From: an uncultured Collinsella sp.
GTDB lineage: Bacteria; Actinomycetota; Coriobacteriia; Coriobacteriales; Coriobacteriaceae
Length of the DNA stretch: 14,627 nucleotides
Direction: 5' to 3'
Assembly: GCA_900751695.1 (NCBI GenBank)
Contig: CAADSS010000009.1
Coordinates: 1-14,627 of the forward strand
The position numbers and the translations under genes were made by a program. Each line of letters begins with the position of its first letter. The stretch's first letter is position 1. Positions 1-7,036 of this stretch are shown here, in pieces. Under the pieces are notes generated by a model. The model ran no database searches. It was not told the DNA's origin and saw only the letters and a list, made by a program, of their open reading frames with translations.

Positions 1-50
1 CGGCACGTCAAAAGACCATACACCTACGGGCGAAGGACCACCAAACTGGG

Positions 51-1217
51 CTAGGCAGCCGGGCAGATCTTCTTGAAGAGCTCGATGACGTCGTCGAGCG
101 TTGCCTCGCGCGGGTTACCCGGGAAGCAGGCGTCGGCCATGGCGTCCTTGGCCAGGACCTCGATCTCGTCAGCCTTCATGGCCTCACAGACGTGCGGGAT
201 GTTCACGTCGGCGGAAAGCTGCTTGACGGCGGCGATGGCGGCATCGGCGGCCTCGGCGGTGCTCATGCCCGTGGTGTCAACGCCCATGGCGACGGCAACC
301 TTGGCCAGGCGCTCAGCGCAAACCGGCTTGTTGAACTCCATGGCGATCGGCAGCAGCATGGCGCAAGCGACGCCGTGCGGGGTGTCGTAGTGAGCGGACA
401 GGGTGTGAGCCATGGCGTGGTCGATGCCCAGGCCAACGTTGGAGAAGCCCATGCCGGCGACATACTGGCCAAGGGCCATGCCCTCGCGGCCGGAGCCGGG
501 CTGACCGGACTTGGCCTCGGCGACGGAGTCGCGCAGGTTCTCGCTGATCAGCTTAATAGCCTCAAAGTGGAACATGTCGGAGAGCTCCCAAGCGCCCTTG
601 GTGGTATAGCCCTCGATGGCGTGGGTCAGAGCGTCCATGCCGGTGGAAGCGGTCAGGCCGGCGGGCATGGAAGCCATCATATCGGGGTCGACGACGGCGA
701 CCTCGGGGGCGTCGTTGGTGTCGACGCACACGAACTTGCGGACCTTCTCGGGGTCTGTGATGACGTAGTTGATGGTCACCTCGGCAGCGGTACCGGCGGT
801 CGTCGGCACGGCGATGGTGAACACGGCATGGTTCTTGGTGGGAGCAACGCCCTCGAGGCTGCGGACATCGGCGAACTCGGGGTTGTTGATGATGATGCCG
901 ATGGCCTTGGCGGTGTCCATGGAGGAGCCACCACCGATGGTCACGATAGCGTCAGCCTCGGCGGCCTTGAAGGCCTCGACGCCGTCCTTGACGTTCTGGA
1001 TAGTGGGGTTGGGCTTAATCTCGGAGTAGAGGCTCCAAGCGATGCCGGCGGCGTCGAGCTCGTCGGTCACCTTAGCGGTAACGCCAAACTTAACCAAATC
1101 GGGGTCGGAGCAGACGAAGATCTTCTTGTAGCCGCGACGCTGGAGCTCGCCGGGAATCTCCTTGATGGCGCCGGAGCCATGATAAGAGATGGTATTGAGA
1201 ACGAAACGATTAGCCAT
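51..1217 (-). CDS. fucO: Lactaldehyde reductase / L-1,2-propanediol oxidoreductase, iron-dependent alcohol dehydrogenase
   Basis: Encodes 388 residues of a group III iron-dependent alcohol dehydrogenase. The family reduces aldehydes with NADH in the cytoplasm; FucO reduces L-lactaldehyde to 1,2-propanediol in anaerobic fucose and rhamnose breakdown. The match to E. coli FucO (about 382 residues), recalled from memory, runs end to end. It includes the nucleotide-binding GGGSSMDTAKAIG near residues 95-107, PTTAGTAAEVT near 138-148, and the four metal ligands D195, H199, H267 and H281. A four-residue insertion near 236-245 shifts the last two ligands relative to E. coli. The start at 1217 has GGAGG six bases upstream; a longer frame to 1259 lacks such a site. 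The gene stands alone, behind its own leader and the terminator of the upstream gene. Related propanediol or butanol dehydrogenases are possible, but the identity to FucO is high. Confidence 0.92.
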   Translation of the reverse strand: MANRFVLNTISYHGSGAIKEIPGELQRRGYKKIFVCSDPDLVKFGVTAKVTDELDAAGIAWSLYSEIKPNPTIQNVKDGVEAFKAAEADAIVTIGGGSSMDTAKAIGIIINNPEFADVRSLEGVAPTKNHAVFTIAVPTTAGTAAEVTINYVITDPEKVRKFVCVDTNDAPEVAVVDPDMMASMPAGLTASTGMDALTHAIEGYTTKGAWELSDMFHFEAIKLISENLRDSVAEAKSGQPGSGREGMALGQYVAGMGFSNVGLGIDHAMAHTLSAHYDTPHGVACAMLLPIAMEFNKPVCAERLAKVAVAMGVDTTGMSTAEAADAAIAAVKQLSADVNIPHVCEAMKADEIEVLAKDAMADACFPGNPREATLDDVIELFKKICPAA

Positions 1218-1302
1218 TGATAGCCTCCCATCGTGTGCGGGGCATCCATTACGCCCCACGCTATGAGTCCCATCCTAACGCTTTTGAAACAAAAAACGCG
1301 TG

Positions 1303-1333
1303 AGAACATCAAAAGTGTTAAAGCGTTTCAACA
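1303..1333 (-). promoter_or_regulatory. Possible promoter with LacI-type operator upstream of fucO
   Basis: An 18-bp imperfect palindrome lies at 1316-1333 (TGTTAAAGCGTTTCAACA, 14 of 18 positions symmetric), with the central CG and AAxCG-type core typical of LacI/CcpA-family operators. On the minus strand it contains TTGAAA (1331-1326), which could be a -35 element, with a weak TGTTCT 17 bases downstream as -10. A second AAAGCGTT core lies at about 1276-1284 on the minus strand. An operator over a promoter would suit sugar- or catabolite-controlled fucO expression. The regulator is not in the window and the promoter call is weak. Confidence 0.35.
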
Positions 1334-1340
1334 GATGATG

Positions 1341-1376
1341 AAAAATATTGCGGCAAAGGGACAGCCCCTTTGCCGC
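1341..1376 (-). terminator. Intrinsic terminator of the YoaK-family gene
   Basis: A perfect 11-bp stem (1350-1360 with 1366-1376) closes a 5-nt loop seven bases after the stop codon at 1383. Read on the minus strand it is followed by AATATTTTT. This separates the YoaK-family gene from fucO. Confidence 0.82.
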
Positions 1377-1382
1377 ATTCGG

Positions 1383-2099
1383 TTACTTTCGGCAGCCCTC
1401 TTTCCAAGCCTCGGCCGCAACCTTCCAGCGTAAGCGCAAATCGCGCTCGCGGTCGATGAACATGATGGCAAACGCGACAAACAGCAGCAAGCTCGCCACG
1501 ACGATGGCGTGCAGGCCCATGCGCTCAATACACCAGTTGCCCAACACGGCGCCAAACACAAAGGTAAAGATCACGCCAAAGTACAGCAGGCCGTTTTCCA
1601 AAAAGCCGCGCCTGTGGGTGATGATGTAATCGTCCACGTTTTGCAGCGCGTTGCGCAAGTTGCCGATGCACATGGTCGTAGCGATGCCGTGACCGTGGAT
1701 CTTGCGGAAGCTCTCAACTTGCATACCGCAGGCAAATGAGGTGAGGCAGTTGGCGAGCAGGTTGAAATCGCCGCCCGGGATAAAGCTCACGCCCAGCAAG
1801 ATAACGGCTTCAAAAAACACCGTCACCTGGCGCCAATGAATCACACTGCCAAACCGCTCGTGCACCAGGTCGGCAAGCATAATGCCCACGGCAAACGACA
1901 CCACGGGGAAGAAATAGCGTCCCGCCAGCGCCCAGTTGCCCTCCGAGATGCTCACGCCCACGAGCAAGATGTTGCCCGTCTGCGCGTTGGCGAAAACATG
2001 GTCGCGCCCAATGTACGAATACACATCCATAAAGCCACCGGCGAGCGCCAAGATGATGCCCAGCTCAATAGACTCCGATATCTGTTTGGCACGCTGCAT
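1383..2099 (-). CDS. YoaK family (DUF1275) multi-pass membrane protein
   Basis: Encodes 238 residues, almost wholly hydrophobic, with about six membrane helices (near 11-30, 60-80, 91-109, 113-130, 169-190 and 197-215). Family hallmarks are visible: GGFMDVYSY near 21-29, the ANAQTGN stretch near 37-43, CGMQVESFR near 124-132, and MCIGNLRN near 143-150. The C-terminus is short and basic, probably cytoplasmic. DUF1275 proteins are widespread in bacteria and have no settled function; transport has been guessed from the topology. AAGGAGG lies ten bases upstream of the ATG at 2099; a nearer ATG is out of frame. The gene is transcribed alone, divergent from the radical SAM gene, and ends in its own terminator. 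Confidence 0.88.
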   Translation of the reverse strand: MQRAKQISESIELGIILALAGGFMDVYSYIGRDHVFANAQTGNILLVGVSISEGNWALAGRYFFPVVSFAVGIMLADLVHERFGSVIHWRQVTVFFEAVILLGVSFIPGGDFNLLANCLTSFACGMQVESFRKIHGHGIATTMCIGNLRNALQNVDDYIITHRRGFLENGLLYFGVIFTFVFGAVLGNWCIERMGLHAIVVASLLLFVAFAIMFIDRERDLRLRWKVAAEAWKEGCRK

Positions 2100-2278
2100 C
2101 GTCGTGCATCCTCCTTGTTGACGACTCTCTCGTGCGTTGGCGGAGACTTAGCCGCCGTTCATACTGTAACCCATTGACAACATGGCGTGCGCGCGAGACG
2201 GCCCCTTCGGCACGGGGATACACAGTCTGGAAACAAACAGCGGGCGCGGCGCCGACACCCGCCGCCCCGTGTACTCCA

Positions 2279-2318
2279 CCAGTCTTTTTAGCGCCGTCCC
2301 AAAAAGACTGGTTACAAT
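2279..2318 (+). promoter_or_regulatory. Perfect inverted repeat next to a -10-like box, upstream of the radical SAM gene
   Basis: Eleven-base arms (CCAGTCTTTTT at 2279-2289 and its exact complement at 2301-2311) flank an 11-nt centre. TACAAT at 2313-2318 is a fair -10 box that directly abuts the right arm; no convincing -35 was found. Neither strand has a T-run after the stem, so it is not a normal terminator. Position and symmetry suit an operator controlling the plus-strand gene. Confidence 0.42.
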
Positions 2319-2349
2319 TACGTGCAGCATACTAACAACGGGAGGAATC

Positions 2350-4491
2350 GTGGCAAAAAAGCCCCAGGACGCTCAGCACAACCAGCACGGCAAGCATGCC
2401 CAGCGCGGCCAGCAGCAAAAGCGTGGCGGCAAGGCCCAGGGCGGCCAGCCCACTCATACCCCGGCAGCACCCGCCCGTCCCTGGCGTCCGGGCCGCGACA
2501 AGTTCCTCCCCGTCAGCCGCGCCGACATGGATGCGCGTGGCTGGGACCAGTGCGACTTTGTCTACATCTGCGGCGACGCCTACGTGGACCATCCTAGCTT
2601 TGGCATGGCCATCATCAGCCGCGTCCTTGAGGCACACGGTTACAGGGTGGGCATTATCTGCCAGCCCGACTGGACCGATCCCGCCAGCATCAGCGTACTC
2701 GGCGAACCGCGCCTGGGCTTTCTCGTCAGTGCCGGCAACATGGACTCCATGGTCAACCACTATTCAGTGACCAAGCACCGCCGCCACACCGACGCCTATA
2801 CCCCCGGTGGCGAGGAGGGGCGCCGTCCCAACCGAGCCGTCACGGTCTACGGCAACCTCATCCGCCAGACGTTTAAGGACGTCCCCATCATCATCGGGGG
2901 CATCGAGGCAAGCCTGCGCCGCCTGGCCCACTATGACTACTGGCAGGACAAGCTCAAGCGCTCGGTACTGCTCGACTCGGGCGCCGACATCCTCATCTAC
3001 GGTATGGGCGAGCACGCGATTGTCGAGATCGCCGACGCGCTCGACGCGGGGCTGCCCGTCGATCAGATCACCTATATCAATGGCACCGTCTACCGCACCA
3101 GCTCGCTCGACGAGGTCTACGACTACGACCTGCTGCCCAGCTGGAACGACCTTGCCGCCGACAAGCTCAACTACGCGCGCAGCTTTAACGTCCAGCAGCA
3201 GAATATGGACCCCATCACCGGACATCGCCTGGTAGAGCCCTACCCCAACAGCGTCTATGTGGTGCAGAACCCGCCGTCGGCGACGCTCACTACCGATGAG
3301 ATGGACGAGGTGGCCGAGCTCCCCTATGCACGCGATTGGCATCCCGACTACGACGCGGCAGGCGGCGTGCCGGCCTTTGCCGAGATCAAGTTTTCCATTA
3401 GCTCCAACCGCGGCTGTTTTGGCGAGTGCTCGTTTTGCGCCCTCACCTTCCACCAGGGTCGCGTGCTGCAGATGCGCAGCCACGACTCGATCATGCGCGA
3501 AGCCGAGCTGCTCACGCGCGATCCCGAGTTTAAGGGCTACATCAACGACGTGGGCGGACCGACGGCAAACTTTAGCCGCCCTGCCTGCGACAAGCAGCTC
3601 AAGCATGGCGTGTGCAAGAACAAGCGCTGCCTGTGGCCGAGCGTATGCAAGAACATGGTGGTCGACGAGAGCGGCTATACGCAGTTGCTGCGCGACCTGC
3701 GCCAGCTGCCGGGCGTCAAGAAAGTCTTCGTGCGCAGCGGCATCCGCTTTGACTACACCATGGCCGACGCCTCGGACGAGTTTTTGCGCGAGCTGCTGGA
3801 GCATCATGTCTCGGGCCAGCTACGCGTGGCACCCGAGCACGTGAGCGACGCGGTGTTGTCCGTGATGGGCAAGCCGAGCCGAGCCGTCTACGACGCGTTC
3901 TGCCGTAAATTTGAACGCCTGAACCGCGAATACGGTCTTAAGCAATACGTGGTGCCATACCTAATCTCGAGCCACCCCGGATCGACGATGAAGGAAGCCG
4001 TAGACCTTGCCGAGGCCGTGCGCGACATGGGCTACATGCCCGAGCAGGTGCAGGACTTCTACCCCACCCCGTCCACCATGTCGACCTGCATGTACTACAC
4101 CGGCGTGGACCCGCGCACCATGGAGCCGATTTATGTGGCGCGCGACCCGCACGAGAAGGCCATGCAGCGCGCGCTCATCCAGTATCGCAAGCCCGAGAAC
4201 TACAAGCTCGTGCGCGAGGCGCTGGAAAAGGCTGGCCGCCGCGATCTGATCGGCTACACCAAGCACTGTCTAATCCGCCCCGTGCCGCCGCGCCCGGGCG
4301 AGACGTCTGCTGGCGGTGGGCATGGGACCGGTAAGAAGGGCGACAAACCGCACGGTGGCGCTGGCGCCGCCGGCAAGGGGCCCAAGGGCAGCAAGGGCCA
4401 CGGCGGTATGTCGCGCGCGCAGAACACCGCCGGCCGTAACCGCGCGGCCCAGGGGCGTCAGGGCGCCAACGGCGGCGGTCGCCGCAACTAG
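2350..4491 (+). CDS. ygiQ: YgiQ family radical SAM protein (UPF0313, with C-terminal DUF3362)
   Basis: Encodes 713 residues, close to the roughly 740 of E. coli YgiQ. The family signature FLPVSRADMDARGWDQCDF lies near residues 52-70, followed by a GGIEASLRR motif. The radical SAM cluster motif CxxxCxxC is C356, C360 and C363 (GCFGECSFC), which binds a 4Fe-4S cluster and S-adenosylmethionine. SGIRFD, RVAPEHVSD and the C-terminal QDFYPTPST region are also typical. The substrate of the family is not known. The start is the GTG at 2350, with GGGAGG four bases upstream; the frame stays open to 2182 but that stretch has no ribosome binding site and contains the putative promoter. The first 50 residues are rich in Gln, Lys and Arg, and the last 60 or so are a Gly/Lys/Arg-rich tail; both look disordered and basic, perhaps for RNA contact. 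Confidence 0.93.
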   Translation: MAKKPQDAQHNQHGKHAQRGQQQKRGGKAQGGQPTHTPAAPARPWRPGRDKFLPVSRADMDARGWDQCDFVYICGDAYVDHPSFGMAIISRVLEAHGYRVGIICQPDWTDPASISVLGEPRLGFLVSAGNMDSMVNHYSVTKHRRHTDAYTPGGEEGRRPNRAVTVYGNLIRQTFKDVPIIIGGIEASLRRLAHYDYWQDKLKRSVLLDSGADILIYGMGEHAIVEIADALDAGLPVDQITYINGTVYRTSSLDEVYDYDLLPSWNDLAADKLNYARSFNVQQQNMDPITGHRLVEPYPNSVYVVQNPPSATLTTDEMDEVAELPYARDWHPDYDAAGGVPAFAEIKFSISSNRGCFGECSFCALTFHQGRVLQMRSHDSIMREAELLTRDPEFKGYINDVGGPTANFSRPACDKQLKHGVCKNKRCLWPSVCKNMVVDESGYTQLLRDLRQLPGVKKVFVRSGIRFDYTMADASDEFLRELLEHHVSGQLRVAPEHVSDAVLSVMGKPSRAVYDAFCRKFERLNREYGLKQYVVPYLISSHPGSTMKEAVDLAEAVRDMGYMPEQVQDFYPTPSTMSTCMYYTGVDPRTMEPIYVARDPHEKAMQRALIQYRKPENYKLVREALEKAGRRDLIGYTKHCLIRPVPPRPGETSAGGGHGTGKKGDKPHGGAGAAGKGPKGSKGHGGMSRAQNTAGRNRAAQGRQGANGGGRRN

Positions 4492-4549
4492 CGTGGCGAG
4501 GGCCGGCCGGCGTCTCTTGGCCAGCCGGCGCCCCTTCATCGACCCAGGC

Positions 4550-4695
4550 GTGTTTTCCCTAGGGGGAACACACTTAGGCTGTCTCTAGTCGTGATTTCCC
4601 TAGGGAGAACACGTTCAGACGCACCTAGCCGTGTTTTCCTTAGGGGAATCACGGCAGATTTGTTTTTATCCACGTTGGCCCTTAAGGGAATCACG
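4550..4695. repeat. Four imperfect palindromes with a period of about 41 bp
   Basis: Three 22-bp palindromes are centred near 4560, 4601 and 4641, with left arms GTGTTTTCCCT, GTGATTTCCCT and GTGTTTTCCTT and near-complementary right arms. A fourth, centred near 4683, keeps its right arm (AAGGGAATCAC) but has a decayed left arm. Centres are 40-42 bp apart, and the 18-21 bp between palindromes is partly similar (CTAG near each left edge). The array fills the gap between two converging genes. The last arm supplies the TGA stop codon of the CPBP gene at 4691-4693. Confidence 0.85.
4628..4669 (+). terminator. Possible terminator of the radical SAM gene, formed by the third palindrome
   Basis: The third palindrome can extend to a stem of six plus five pairs with one T-T mismatch (GCCGTG at 4628-4633 pairs with CACGGC at 4650-4655). 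It is followed on the plus strand by a T-rich run, TTTGTTTTTA, at about 4659-4668. The T-run starts a few bases late, so termination may be partial. Confidence 0.42.
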
Positions 4696-5599
4696 CTTGC
4701 TGGTAGGGACGATCCGTCTGGCACGCCTGCCTGAGCGACCGCATCGCCTCTACCAGTACGAAACCGGCGATGGCAACCGTGACCACCACGTCGAGCGGCG
4801 TGTTCACAAACCACAGCAAACCCATGAGGTACGACCCGGCATTAAAGGCAAAGTGCAGCAGGATCGTGTAGCGGAGCTTTCCGGTGGTCACGAGCACCCA
4901 GCCAAAGACCAGACCGGCGGCGCCGGCGTAGCAGCCCTGCACCCAGTTCATGTGCATAAAGCCGAAGACCGCCGCCTGCAGTACGATTGCCGCGGCGACG
5001 CCCCAAGTACTCGGAGCTGCCCAGGGCACTATGGCGTCGTCCTGCGCCCGCGCACGGCGCCGGCGTTTCCAGAGCGGACGGCACTGCGGGTTAAATGCTC
5101 GGAGCGAAAACTCAAAAATGATACCGCGCACCAGCAGTTCCTCGCAAAACGGAGCGCCGAGCACCGTGGTCAGGACGGCCAGATAGCTCGTGTCGCCCAT
5201 GCCCGTCTCCTCGACAAGTTCGCTGTAATCGGCCGCCGCCTCGGGTAACAGCGACAGCACAGCGTCGGTCACGTAGCCAACGACCACCTGCAGGGCAAGG
5301 CCGATCACGATAACGCAGGCGATGCGTTTCCACGCCCCACGCGCTCCCCCGCCAAGCGGGCGCTCGCCCTGCCAGCGCGCCATAAACGAGCGCGGCCACA
5401 AATAACGCCACCACAGCAGCGCCATCAAAAACGACGCCGTCTGAGCGGCAGCCTGGAACCATTGGATATCGAGATTGTCGATCGGATAGCCCGTCAGCAC
5501 CGATACGGCATCGAGAACTGAAAACAGAACCACGCTCAGGGCTATATCGGCAGCGACAACGCCAAAACAGGCAAGCGCCCAAATCATCGCATTGAGCAT
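4691..5599 (-). CDS. CPBP family intramembrane metalloprotease (CAAX protease / Rce1-like)
   Basis: Encodes 302 residues with about seven or eight hydrophobic helices. All three CPBP (Abi) motifs are present: EELLVRG with E153, E154 and R158; FGFMH at 212-216; and HFAFN with H249 and N253. In the family these residues form the membrane-embedded metalloprotease site; bacterial members have been linked to bacteriocin self-immunity and peptide processing, but the substrate here is unknown. A basic loop (RRRRARAQDD) near 179-188 sits between motifs one and two. The start at 5599 has GAGGAGG five bases upstream; the frame is open further to 5974 but that part covers the antitoxin gene on the same strand in another frame. 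The stop codon falls inside the palindromic repeat array. No bacteriocin precursor gene is seen nearby. Confidence 0.9.
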   Translation of the reverse strand: MLNAMIWALACFGVVAADIALSVVLFSVLDAVSVLTGYPIDNLDIQWFQAAAQTASFLMALLWWRYLWPRSFMARWQGERPLGGGARGAWKRIACVIVIGLALQVVVGYVTDAVLSLLPEAAADYSELVEETGMGDTSYLAVLTTVLGAPFCEELLVRGIIFEFSLRAFNPQCRPLWKRRRRARAQDDAIVPWAAPSTWGVAAAIVLQAAVFGFMHMNWVQGCYAGAAGLVFGWVLVTTGKLRYTILLHFAFNAGSYLMGLLWFVNTPLDVVVTVAIAGFVLVEAMRSLRQACQTDRPYQQA

Positions 5600-5654
5600 G
5601 CCAACCTCCTCAAAACCGTTCCCTAGTTCTACCACAACTCGGCAGAGAGCTGAT

Positions 5655-5681
5655 CCCATGGGGACGGAGGAAAACGGATCA
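5655..5681. repeat. Direct repeat copy A, 27 bp
   Basis: Begins CCCATGGGGACGGAG and ends ACGGATCA. It matches the copy at 6053-6079 at 25 of 27 positions in the same orientation, 398 bp away. It ends one base before the stop codon of the antitoxin gene. Confidence 0.85.
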
Positions 5682-5682
5682 C

Positions 5683-5883
5683 TTATTGATGAGAATCGGG
5701 CGCAGTGCCAAAGGCCCCGCTGGGCGAAATGTCGAACGGAAAGGTGCCGCAGCGATTGAACGCGGCGATGAACATGCGGATGGCGTTGGACGGCGTGGTA
5801 CCCACGAGCTGGGTTGCCGCCGCGAAGGCCGCCTTTTCCTCGGGCAAGACCTTCGCGACAACCGGGGTCATGTGTTCTGCCAT
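5683..5883 (-). CDS. Orphan RelB/DinJ-like antitoxin (small)
   Basis: Encodes 66 residues from the ATG at 5883, with AAAAAGGA six bases upstream. The order is a short beta-strand-like segment (TPVVAKVLPEEKAAF, residues 6-20), a helix ending in TTPSNAIRMFIAAF (29-42) and the closing GTFPFDIS (46-53). This is the ribbon-helix-helix layout of RelB/DinJ antitoxins, which bind DNA as dimers and neutralise a RelE/YafQ-type RNase; the PFD near the end is a common landmark. Known DinJ proteins are about 86 residues, so the toxin-binding C-terminus is shortened. No toxin gene follows: copy A of the direct repeat and then the CPBP gene come within 84 bases. It may be a solitary regulator or a remnant. 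An in-frame TTG at 5958 is a weaker start. Confidence 0.6.
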   Translation of the reverse strand: MAEHMTPVVAKVLPEEKAAFAAATQLVGTTPSNAIRMFIAAFNRCGTFPFDISPSGAFGTAPDSHQ

Positions 5884-5917
5884 GGCGCTTCCTTTTTGAA
5901 ACGACGGTGGTGTGGAT

Positions 5918-5976
5918 AGATGCGGGCCACGCGGCTGGGCGACGGGCTGTGAAGGCAACCCGATTGGCCCGCATCT
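5918..5976 (-). promoter_or_regulatory. Perfect 12-bp inverted repeat in the antitoxin leader
   Basis: AGATGCGGGCCA at 5918-5929 is exactly complementary to 5965-5976, with 35 bases between. It lies 35-93 bases upstream of the antitoxin start. It could form a leader hairpin or be a bipartite operator for autoregulation. No T-run follows it. Confidence 0.5.
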
Positions 5977-6052
5977 GGAGTTTGTTTCTACGGCGTTGGT
6001 ATTACTCTGTATTCTTAAGTATTACCCCCGCAGATAGAATACCATACCCGAC

Positions 6053-6079
6053 CCCATGGGGACGGAGAAATACGGATCA
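6053..6079. repeat. Direct repeat copy B, 27 bp
   Basis: Second copy of the repeat at 5655-5681, differing at two positions (G to A and A to T in the A-rich middle). The pair encloses the antitoxin gene and its leader. Between the leader hairpin and this copy, GTATTAC occurs twice near 5998-6035 and GAATACC once, which may be promoter or operator parts. Confidence 0.85.
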
Positions 6080-6098
6080 TTTTGTTGCTAAGTAGTAT

Positions 6099-6395
6099 TT
6101 AGAGCGTGATGATGTCCGAGATATTGAGGGCCCGAGCGTCAGCGGCATCGTGCGTGGCAAGCAGGAGCATGCGGCCGTCGAGCGCCGGCGCCCAGGGCGC
6201 GCGATCGCCCACGGCAAGCGCAAGCTCCGCTGCAACCCCGCCGTCAGCAGGGCCGCCCGCACGCCCATAACTGCCCTCGCCTTTTGATTCGCGCACGGCG
6301 CGGAAGGGACGCGGCGAACGTCGGCGTATGGCGCGCCCAATCTGGGCATCCGGCGCATGGCGCCCTATTGTCTTGCATATTTTCGCTTGTGCCAT
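6099..6395 (-). pseudogene. Possible gene relic, C-terminal part only
   Basis: An open frame ends at 6099. Its last 50 or so residues look protein-like (ELALAVGDRAP, then GRMLLLATHDAADARAL and a hydrophobic end), while the part before about 6260 is arginine-rich and unconvincing. The ATHDAADARAL stretch loosely recalls the H-loop at the end of an ABC-transporter ATPase, but PIN-like or other folds cannot be excluded. There is no good ribosome binding site for the ATG at 6395. I regard it as a decayed fragment or a chance frame. Confidence 0.2.
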
Positions 6396-6712
6396 GCATA
6401 AATAGATGGGGGCGCCCCTTCCCGTCTCAACGTACCCCCGCTTGGACCGTGCAAAAACCGGAGTATTCAGCATCGCGACCCCCGCCGGCGACGCCGCGAA
6501 CCGGGAGCATCGCGCGGCCAGCGTCGCTTTGGGGCACGGCACGGCGCGAAACGCGCGCTATCGCCACGCCGTACGCCGCCTGCCGACCCAAATCGCCCGT
6601 CGAGGGATCTCGCGAGATCAAATAGACGCTTCCGGCGCGTATGCAGCCACCCCGGCTTGCTGAAAACTCCCGAAAATGCACGTCGCACCCCGGGGGACCC
6701 GTGCGTGCCGTG
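6396..6712. other. Non-coding stretch with no supported gene
   Basis: Several arginine-rich frames are open on both strands, as expected by chance at this base composition, and none has a ribosome binding site or recognisable domain. The one clear structure is the perfect 14-bp palindrome GATCTCGCGAGATC at 6606-6619. Confidence 0.5.
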
Positions 6713-6748
6713 AAAAAACACGCCCGCATCCAGAACAATGCGAGCGTG
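6713..6748 (-). terminator. Strong minus-strand intrinsic terminator without an assigned gene
   Basis: CACGC-C-CGCAT at 6719-6729 pairs with ATGCG-A-GCGTG at 6738-6748, ten pairs with one C-A mismatch and an 8-nt loop. On the minus strand six T residues (6718-6713) follow at once. It implies a transcript reading from higher coordinates. Confidence 0.72.
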
Positions 6749-6945
6749 AAAGTCAGATGGCAGCAAGGGCGCCAGGCAGCGAGCGGAATCCCGAGTGTGT
6801 CCGCCCGGGCACTGCGGCCACCGTGCGTCAGTAGGGAGCTTCACGTTCTCCGTCTATGCCAGAACCCCGCATACGCGAATCTCCAACTAAGCCGATAACC
6901 CACATCTCTTGCCGCGACCGCCTCCGTGCTTTTTCGTGAGGGGGC
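6713..6945 (-). ncRNA. Candidate structured small RNA or leader, identity unknown
   Basis: About 220 bases lie between the helicase terminator and a second strong minus-strand terminator, with no gene to explain the latter. By eye the minus-strand transcript can pair GCGGC with GCCGC (about 6912-6916 with 6813-6817), and inside that UAG(UU)GGAG with CUCCCUA, and GUUCU with AGAAC. This gives a long stem with internal loops. It did not match the conserved motifs I know for tmRNA, RNase P, SRP RNA, T-box or common riboswitches; a 6S-like RNA is conceivable. The 5' end and promoter are not defined. Confidence 0.25.
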
Positions 6946-6969
6946 CGGCCCACCTCAAACTACGCCCAC

Positions 6970-7003
6970 AAAAAGGGCCCCGAGCATCGTCTGCTCGGGA
7001 CCC
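6970..7003 (-). terminator. Intrinsic terminator of the DEAD-box helicase gene
   Basis: Eight perfect pairs (6979-6986 with 6992-6999) continue past one C-A mismatch into GGG/CCC. The loop is five bases. On the minus strand TTTTT follows immediately. It lies 34 bases beyond the helicase stop codon. Confidence 0.87.
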
Positions 7004-7036
7004 AAACTCATCTCGCCTTACCGCGCGACGCGTATG

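Noticed and set aside
192..1220. Long Gly/His/Val-rich plus-strand frame
   Set aside because: It is the mirror of the fucO gene and has no ribosome binding site or family match.
2764..3807. Minus-strand frame of about 347 codons
   Set aside because: It is antisense to the conserved radical SAM gene and looks like composition-driven sequence.
4501..4531. GCCGGC-based hairpin after the radical SAM gene as terminator
   Set aside because: Only six pairs form, and no T-run follows.
5600..6098. Toxin partner for the antitoxin gene
   Set aside because: No frame on the same strand within reach has RelE/YafQ features; both flanks are taken by direct repeats.
6467..6844. Arg-rich minus-strand frame of 125 codons
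   Set aside because: It runs through a strong terminator on the same strand and has no ribosome binding site or recognisable domain.
6938..6956. GC-rich dyad as a terminator
   Set aside because: The 19-bp dyad has a T-run on the wrong side for either strand, and the true helicase terminator is just beyond it at 6970-7003.
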